In this document: piece after piece, positions 57,672 to 64,000 of the stretch
Numbering within the stretch: position 1 is the stretch's first letter
Layout of the letters: each line of letters starts with the position of its first letter
Source: Ovis canadensis
Taxonomy: Eukaryota; Chordata; Mammalia; Artiodactyla; Bovidae
NCBI RefSeq assembly: GCF_042477335.2
Contig: NC_091246.1
Location: 14,071,001-14,135,000, forward strand
Reading direction: 5' to 3'
Length of the DNA stretch: 64,000 nt
Notes under the pieces: model-generated
What the model was told of the DNA's origin: nothing
What the model saw: only the letters and a program-made list of their open reading frames with translations
Database searches by the model: none
Translations under genes and position numbers: made by a program

Positions 57672-57892
57672 ATACTGAAGTCGCTTCAGTCATGTCCAAC
57701 TCTTTGCGACCCAATGGACTGCAGGCCGCCAGGCTCCTCTGCCCATGGAATTCTCCAGGCAAGAATACCAGAGGGGGTTGCCATACCCTCCTTCAGGGGA
57801 TCTTTCCTACCCAGGGATTGAACCTGCCTCTGTTACATCTTGGGCATTGGCAAGCAGGTTCTTTACCACTAACACCACCTGGGAAGCCCACA
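57672..57892 (-). mobile_element. Bov-tA SINE
   Basis: Reverse-strand Bov-A body and tRNA head ending CACCTGGGAAGCCCA, with about 15 extra bases near 57830. Confidence 0.88.
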
Positions 57893-58534
57893 TGTATTGA
57901 TAATGACCCTGAAAAAGGGTTTTAAAAGTGGGGGCATGCTAGGTAATCTTTGTTGATTCCTCCCCCTTCCAGAAATCTGGCCCAGTTGGCGTCCTCTGGG
58001 GAAAATGCCAGTCTCGTGGGCATGGGAGTTGGTCCCAGTCGCCCCGGCTGTGGGTCTCCAGGCATGTTCTCCTCTGCCTTGTTGGTGGCTGTGAACTTCG
58101 GCTTCCTCCCCCTGGCACCTGCCATCTCCCCTGCCCTTTTGTCCCCTGTCCATTTACTCGGGAGAACAGACCCTCCCCTTCTGTGACTTTGACCTTCCCA
58201 CTCCACCCACACTTGGGGCTTCTTATCTGGGACTCCTCCCTTGGCGAGTGCTTCTCAGCCGTGAGTGAATCCACAAAGGCGCGTTCACTTGGGCCTCATT
58301 TCCCTTCCACTCAGGGCTGTAAGGTCCACCTTACAGTGTGCCTTTGCTCAGCCATCAAGACTGTGGACTGGAGGGGCTTGGGCCCCACGTGGCTGTAGAG
58401 GAATACAGGCCATGTGCTTCCGTTTGCATCTAGAACTGCAGGATGGGCACAGCCAGTCTGCAGCTCCTGTGGGAGGGAGGGAGAGAGGGGTATTGGGAAG
58501 ACCTGCTCGGGATGTCCAGGGGCTGGGAACAGTT

Positions 58535-58655
58535 CTGTCTTTTGACCTGGGCGGTGGCTGCATAGTCATGCTCATTTCTGATCATTCCTAGCGTTGTACA
58601 CGTGTGACCTGTGCAGTTTTGTCTGTGTGTGTCATGCTCCAATTAAAAAGTAGAC
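58535..58655 (+). mobile_element. Old L1 tail
   Basis: GGGCGGTGGCTGCATAGTCA to CATGCTCCAATTAAAAAG resembles the last part of an L1M 3' UTR. Confidence 0.55.
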
Positions 58656-59147
58656 TAAAGGTCTGTACAAGGCTTTAAAAATTTTCCACATTTCACATAA
58701 AGGAATTTCAATTTTGTAGCTCTCTTGAGCAACTGGAAAGTCTGATAGCACGGTCTGAATTCTCATAGAGCAGCAGTTGACTAGATCTGTGTGGTGACTG
58801 CCCCCAATTCACTTGTGAGCACCATCCAGCTGGAATGGTGGAACCTGCTGGAATGGTTAGCGCCTGCATAGACCCACACAGATTTTCCTCCTGCCCCTAC
58901 AGTAACTGCCTAGGTCCCTGAGAAGGTATAAGGGTTGGGGTTCAATGCCTGGTTTAGAGACAGTCTTGGAAAAAAATCTTTTGACGCAGATTTGAAGTCC
59001 TGGGTCACTGAGGTCTTCTCTTATGTGTGAAATCATTCTAGGTGAATTAGTTCTGGTTGAACTGGGAGATGTTGGGGTTAGCTATGACCAATCCACAGCA
59101 GTAAGAGATGATGAAGAGTTGCTGTATTTATGTGTGTTTGTGTGTGT

Positions 59148-59353
59148 GTGTTTAGTCACTGAGCCCTGTCTGATTCTTTGTGACCCCATGGACTGTAGCC
59201 CACCAGGCTCCTCTGTCCATGGGATTCTCCAGGCAAGAATTCTGGATTGGATTGCCATGCCCTTCTCCAGGGGATCTGCCTGACCCAGGGATCAAACCCG
59301 AGTCTCTTACATTGTAGGTGGATTCTTTACCACCGAGCCACCAGGGAATCCCT
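59148..59353 (-). mobile_element. Bov-tA SINE
   Basis: Reverse-strand element ending GAGCCACCAGGGAATCCCT, preceded by a TG-rich run at about 59131-59151. Confidence 0.9.
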
Positions 59354-59383
59354 CTGTATTTGTGCCTAGGTATTTAGTTCTGT

Positions 59384-59512
59384 CGGAGAAGGCGATGGCA
59401 CCCCATTCCAGCACTCTTGCCTGGAAAATCCCATAGACGGAGGAGCCTGGTGGGCCGCAGTCCATGGGGTCGCACAGAGTCGGACACGACTGAAATGACT
59501 TAGCAGCAGTAG
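59384..59512 (+). mobile_element. Bov-A SINE unit
   Basis: GGAGAAGGCGATGGCACCCC to GACTTAGCAGCAGTAGC, a single Bov-A unit opposed to the Bov-tA just before it. Confidence 0.88.
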
Positions 59513-60187
59513 CATTTAGTTCTGTAGATAATTTCCTATTTGTATCTTCTACTTTAAAGTAATATTTAAAGTAACATTCCATAATACTACATAGTACTAT
59601 TTCATACTTTTTTTTTTAAACCATGTTTGATATTCAGTATTTTTTGCTTTTAAAAATGCATCTGTGATTGGAACATTTTTCCTAGGTCATGGTTAAGGAG
59701 AGGCTCACTTTCTGTGTGGTGAACTTGCAGCCAAGAGTCTTCTCACCACAGCTCACAGTAAACACAGACCACTCACCTCATAATAATCTTGACAATGCCA
59801 TCCCTGCAAATCCAGACCCAGGGAGTGCCCGTAGGCATCACACCCTCCTTTTCTTCTTCTGAATGTGTCATTCTCTGCCTTCTTCCAGGAGACTTTTTAA
59901 AGAATACTGACTCACCAAAGGAAAAAGAGAGAGAGAGAGAAGAATGAAAAATCAAAGGCCACCTGTAACAAGACAGCTTTATTTTATATCCCTCCATCAG
60001 GGACATGGATGATGGTGCCTCAGTTGTAGTTTTATGACCCTAACAGTCATGCTCACCAGAGACAAGGTTAAAAGTTTTATGTGCTTTTCCACTCATTAAC
60101 CTGTTTTTAAAATCTTCCACACACACAGAGCTGGGTAAATTAAGCCCTGGAATTCTGTGCCTCAGCAGTTGGTGTGATCACTAAAAG

Positions 60188-60292
60188 AGTTAAAGTGGCA
60201 GTCGCTCAGTTGAGTTCCACTCTTTGTGACCCCATGGACTACAGCACGCCAGGCTTTCCTGTCCCTCACCATCTTCTGAAGCTTGCTCAAGC
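60188..60292 (-). mobile_element. BovB LINE 3' terminal fragment
   Basis: About 100 bp of reverse-strand BovB end (CAGTCGCTCAGTTGAG to GAAGCTTGCTCAAG), just before an MLT1-type LTR. Confidence 0.8.
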
Positions 60293-60324
60293 CAGATTGA
60301 AAACTGGTCCTAACTTGAATCTGC

Positions 60325-60705
60325 CTGTACTACTCGGCTTGGGCTGCCGTAAGCAAAGTACCATGGTCTCGGTGGATTGAACAATAGAAATTTATCTTTC
60401 CGTAGTTCCAGAGGCTGGAAGTCCAAGCTCAGGGTGCCGGCAGAGTCAGGCCTGTCCCCTTGCCTTGTGGATGGCCACTCTCTTGCTGCCCCATCTCCTC
60501 CTGTCTTCGGGTGGTCTTTTCTGTATCAGCCTTGGTTTGTGTGTGAGCCCCGCTTATAAGGACACCAGTCAGATAGGCTAGGGCACATGCTAATGAACTC
60601 ATTTTAACTTAATTACCTCTTCTCCAGTTACAGCCATGTTGGGAAGCATTGTAGGGTTAAAGCTTCGACATATGAATTTGGGGGGGACATGGTTCATCTT
60701 CTAAC
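60325..60705 (-). mobile_element. MLT1-type MaLR LTR
   Basis: Reverse orientation: GGCTTGGGCTGCCGTAAGCA, GTTCCAGAGGCTGGAAGTCC and GACATATGAATTTGGGGGGG match the MLT1 LTR pattern in order and spacing. Solo and non-coding. Confidence 0.8.
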
Positions 60706-61649
60706 ACTCCTCAGTCACTCCACCTCTGTAAAGCTCATCTTCCACGAGTTGATAGGCCACTTAGAATGAAGCCTGCCTCCACGGATCTGCCCTATGGGTG
60801 AACCCTGGGGCCAAGCCCAGTTAAATTCATCATTTCATTTCTTGCCATCCTCAAACATTCCTACCAGGTAAGATGTTTCTGACACCAGTCTCAGCCTAAG
60901 CTGAAGACCAGGGCTGGGACTCAGATCCCTGCCACGCTGATCCCAGAGCCCATGCTGTCAGCCACTGCATCATGGGGTGTGTTGCGACACCCAGAACTTT
61001 CAGAGCTGTAAAGGGCTCCAAGGAGAGAAGGGGGCGGTCGTGACAGGTCCCAGTAATTCAAAGATGCGAGGTAGCACCGACCTGCTTTACTCTGCAAATT
61101 TAGTCGTGTTCCTAGGTTGCAGGATCGGTGGGGGCAGTCGTCCACCCAAAATTAGTTCTTTCTGTTCATGTTTCTTGGCTGGGTTTCCTGGGAATTCATT
61201 GCATATTTATTTATGTGGAGTTATTTGCTTTTAGAATCACATGGATGGGGAATCTGCAATCTGGCTGCAAAAAGTGATTTGGCAATTTATTTTCAGGGCT
61301 GCCCTTCTTCCAGCAGCTTGTTTCAAACTCAACCTCTGGCAAGAAGGCATCCATCATTTTAATTGCATGTTACTGTTTGGCCAGGCACAAATTTGTTTCA
61401 TTTTCTTTTCCTTTCTCCTGTGTTTCTTTCTTCTCCCCACCCCCTTTTTCTGATCCACCATTTTATAAAGCCAAAAATATTTGCCCAAACAAGGCACTTT
61501 TTATAGCCAACAAGCTTTTAACACTGAAATTTTTGGTATTGCCTATTTGATCTCTAACCTTTCCATAGCAGAAATGCTAGGCTGGGTTTTTTTGTTTGCT
61601 ATTCAGGTAACATAATGCATTTGTCTCAAGACAGTTCTGAGAAAGAAAA

Positions 61650-61780
61650 TTGTATTCGTCTCGGGGTCAGAAGACTACTGTTCTATTCTTGGCTTTGCAC
61701 CGGCTGCCTGGCAACATGACCTACGTCTGGCCTCGTTTTTCCCCATCTGTAAAATGAGGAACTTGAATGTATTGATTTCT
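61650..61780 (+). mobile_element. MIR SINE remnant
   Basis: TTCTTGGCTTTGCACCGGCT and TTCCCCATCTGTAAAATGAG fit sense MIR. Confidence 0.6.
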
Positions 61781-61889
61781 GAGCCGTCTCTGCTTCTTAT
61801 TTGGTAACTTGGATGCCTAGTAGGGCCTGTGTGGGTCCCTGGTCACCGTGGCCAGACACCTTCAAACTCTCAACTTCTTTGCAGTTTGT

Positions 61890-62345
61890 GAAGTTTTCAT
61901 TAAGTTTTTATTATGGAAAATTTCAAATATACAAGTTGAGACAATAGTATGATGAAACTGTCTTGTATACAGCACCCATATTTTGTTATTTCTCTGGAGT
62001 ATCTTCAAGCAACTCCGAGACAACTTTGTATCATTTAGCCTGTTAATACCTAAATGGGTGTCCCTCTCTCTTTCTACATGTCTACCATCTGTGATCACAC
62101 TCAACAAAACTTGAACAATGAGTCTTCAGTGTTGTCTGATGCCGAGTCCTTGTTCGCTTTTCCTCCAGCATCTAAAACCTTTTTGTGGTCAGTGGTTGGC
62201 ATGTTTGAATCAGGAGCCAACTACAGACAACACATTGCATTTGGTAAACAATGTCTTTTAAGTCTCTCTGAATCCCTAGCTGTCCTCTCCCCCATCTACG
62301 GTGCAATTTATTGAGTTCTTAATACATTGTTGGTACATGTAGAGC
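61890..62345 (-). repeat. Possible L1M-like remnant
   Basis: TTATTATGGAAAATTTCAAA followed by AT-rich diverged sequence recalls reverse-strand L1M 3' UTRs. No clean edges. Confidence 0.35.
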
Positions 62346-62629
62346 AAGGCAGCTTCAGTCATTCCAGCCCTTGATTTTAATATCTTTTTCCTAAACAGTT
62401 AGGACCTTCAAAGAGTAGTTTTCAGGTTTGTTTACCCCCCTTTTTTTCCAAGACTCAATATATTTATCATTCTAATTCCTTGTCTCCAAGCAGATGATAC
62501 CTGAGCTAACATCAGTGTAAGGATTCCTAAGAAACAGTTTTTAAAGTTACGGAAAATTTTTTTGTATACTAAATCTTTTATGAACACACACATGCCATGC
62601 ACACATTATATCTGTATTTGCATGGTTTT

Positions 62630-62990
62630 CTTTCTGATTATCTATTACATAACAAATTCCCCCAGGGCTCAGTGGTTTAAAGCATCACTGTTTATCATAG
62701 TTCATGGGTTCTCTTGGTCAAGAACCCATTGAGGTGGGGCCAGGCTGAGATTTTCTTTTGCTCCTTATGTCATGGACCAGGTCACTCAGGAGGAAACTTA
62801 GTTGCAAGATTGGCTAGTGAGGGTGGTTCATGATGGCTGTGCTCACATGTCTGGCACCTTGGTGGGGATGGTTGGAGGCTGGGCTCAGCTGGGACAGTTG
62901 ACAGGAACATGTTCACGGCCTCTTCAGCGTGCTAGTCTTAGAGTAGTTGGATTTTTTACCTGGTAGTCGGCTCTTCCCACAGAGCAAGTG
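62630..62990. repeat. Unclassified old interspersed repeat
   Basis: CTCAGTGGTTTAAAGCATCA, GGCTGGGCTCAGCTGGGACA and a following block have the look of an ancient LTR-type repeat. I cannot name the family. Confidence 0.35.
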
Positions 62991-63496
62991 TCCCTAGAGA
63001 ACTGTCACTCACCTTGGAAATGACAAAATATCACGAATACCGAATTCTATTTGGTTGTGGCAGCACCAGGCTCTTCCAGATGCAGGGGAAAAGGAGAAAG
63101 ACTTGACAGCCCTGTTTGTAAGTGCCACAGTTTAAAAAGATCAATGTGAAAATTAGCATGCTAGGTACTTGCCACCTGAGACCTTTCAAGTCCCCCATGT
63201 ACTTGCTTCTCTTTTGATGCAAGACGGAGGGCACTAAGCTGGGAAGCACCTGCCTGAGAGGTCATTCAGGGCAGTCTCCTGCCCCCGATCCCATTCTCCA
63301 GAGCTTCGTGTGGACTCAGTTGGGCCAAGGGCATTGTGACTGGTTCATGACTCACGTTGCTTACTAATAAAGGTGAGGAGAGTCTCCCAATCCAGAATTC
63401 TAAGAGTAATTTGTCCAGTGCACCTTGGTGTTAAGGAGGTTGTCTGATATTTTTGTCCCCGTCGGTCAGGATCACATATTAAAATGTGCTTGACAG

Positions 63497-63703
63497 TGCG
63501 TGCTCAGTTGCTAAGTCATGTCTGACTCTGCGACTCCACAGACTGTAGCCCACCAGGCTCCTCTGTCTATGGGATTCTCCAGGCAAAAACACTGGAGTGG
63601 GTTGCCATGCACTCCTCCAGGGGATCTTCATGACCCAGGGATCGAACCCTGTCTCCTGCATTGGCAGGTGGGTTCTTTACCACCGAACCAGCAGGGAAGC
63701 CTG
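63497..63703 (-). mobile_element. Bov-tA SINE
   Basis: Complete reverse-strand Bov-tA, directly followed by a BovB tail in the same orientation. Confidence 0.9.
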
Positions 63704-63712
63704 GGCTTGATA

Positions 63713-64000
63713 GTTCAGTTCGATTACTCAGTTGTGTCCGACTCTTTGCAACCCCATGGACTGCAGCACTCCAGGCCTCCCTGTCCATCACCAACTCCAG
63801 GAGTTTATTCAAACTCATGTCCATTGAGTCAGTGATACCATCCAACCATCCTCTGTCATCCCCTTCTCCTCTCACCTTCAATATTTCCCAGCATCAGGGT
63901 CTTTTCAAATGAGTCAGCTCTTTGCATCAAGTGGCCAAAGTATCGAGTTTCAGCTTCAACATCAGTCCTTCCAGTGAACATTCAGGACTAATTTCCTTTA
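63713..64000 (-). mobile_element. BovB LINE 3' end, runs off the window
   Basis: Reverse-strand BovB tail starting AGTTCAGTTCGATTACTC and still in BovB coding sequence at the last base. Confidence 0.9.

Larger units (their letters stand above)
56892..60187. other. EPB41L4B: Intron 1; L1 pieces and SINEs
   Basis: 57893-58534 and 58656-59147 are unassigned, as is 59513-60187 apart from a short (GA)n at about 59927-59941. Confidence 0.35.
60706..63496. other. EPB41L4B: Intron 1; MIR and old repeats only
   Basis: 60706-61649 and 62991-63496 hold no gene or repeat I can name. Confidence 0.35.

Noticed and set aside
1-64000. CRISPR arrays, bacterial operons, phage or integrative elements
   Set aside because: All spaced repeats are SINE or LINE copies or simple repeats; sequence character is mammalian throughout.

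Overview
This is a stretch of ruminant nuclear DNA (cattle, sheep, goat or a close relative; the exact species cannot be told from the sequence). The diagnosis rests on many BovB (RTE-clade) LINE copies, their Bov-tA and Bov-A2 SINE relatives, tRNA-Glu-derived CHR-type SINEs and ruminant L1 3' ends. No bacterial, viral or CRISPR-like system is present. I did not find a new biological system. What is here is one real gene start, embedded in a heavily layered transposon landscape.

The gene is EPB41L4B (band 4.1-like protein 4B, also called EHM2). Its first coding exon lies at 36106-36405 on the + strand. It encodes exactly 100 codons and ends at a consensus GTGAGT splice donor. It sits in a CpG island of roughly 35.4-36.7 kb. 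Within that island are a cluster of ACGTG/E-box sites in a 10-bp inverted repeat, two CTCF-like motifs in tandem, an interrupted CGG triplet tract and a sense-strand G-quadruplex motif just after the start codon. Everything from 36406 to the window end would be intron 1; no second exon was recognised. The left 35 kb appears intergenic.

Region by region. 0-8 kb: a BovB copy with a 377-codon open frame (3180-4233), a (GT)n tract, a MER5A-like element, a pair of related LTR-like sequences, and a Bov-tA/BovB/Bov-A composite. 9-10.1 kb: an L1 tail interrupted by BovB and by Bov-A with a (TGC)14 tract. 11.7-17.4 kb: dense Bov-tA, Bov-A2 and CHR SINEs and two L1 tails. 17.6-20 kb: the longest contiguous BovB copy, inactivated by stops. 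20-24.85 kb: an ancient L1 split by a Bov-tA, a Bov-A2, a second long BovB, an ERV-like LTR, a 5'-inverted ('twin-primed') BovB and CHR SINEs. 25-35 kb: older MIR, L2, MaLR-like and hAT-like remnants with fewer young insertions. 35-38.3 kb: the gene start, almost free of repeats. 38-52 kb: older L1, L2 and MIR with scattered SINEs and no BovB. 52-64 kb: BovB again, including opposed copies that could pair, and an MLT1-type LTR.

Most open reading frames in the window are BovB reverse-transcriptase fragments, SINE translations, or GC-driven shadows over the CpG island. Family names for old repeats are from memory of consensus sequences and their edges are approximate.
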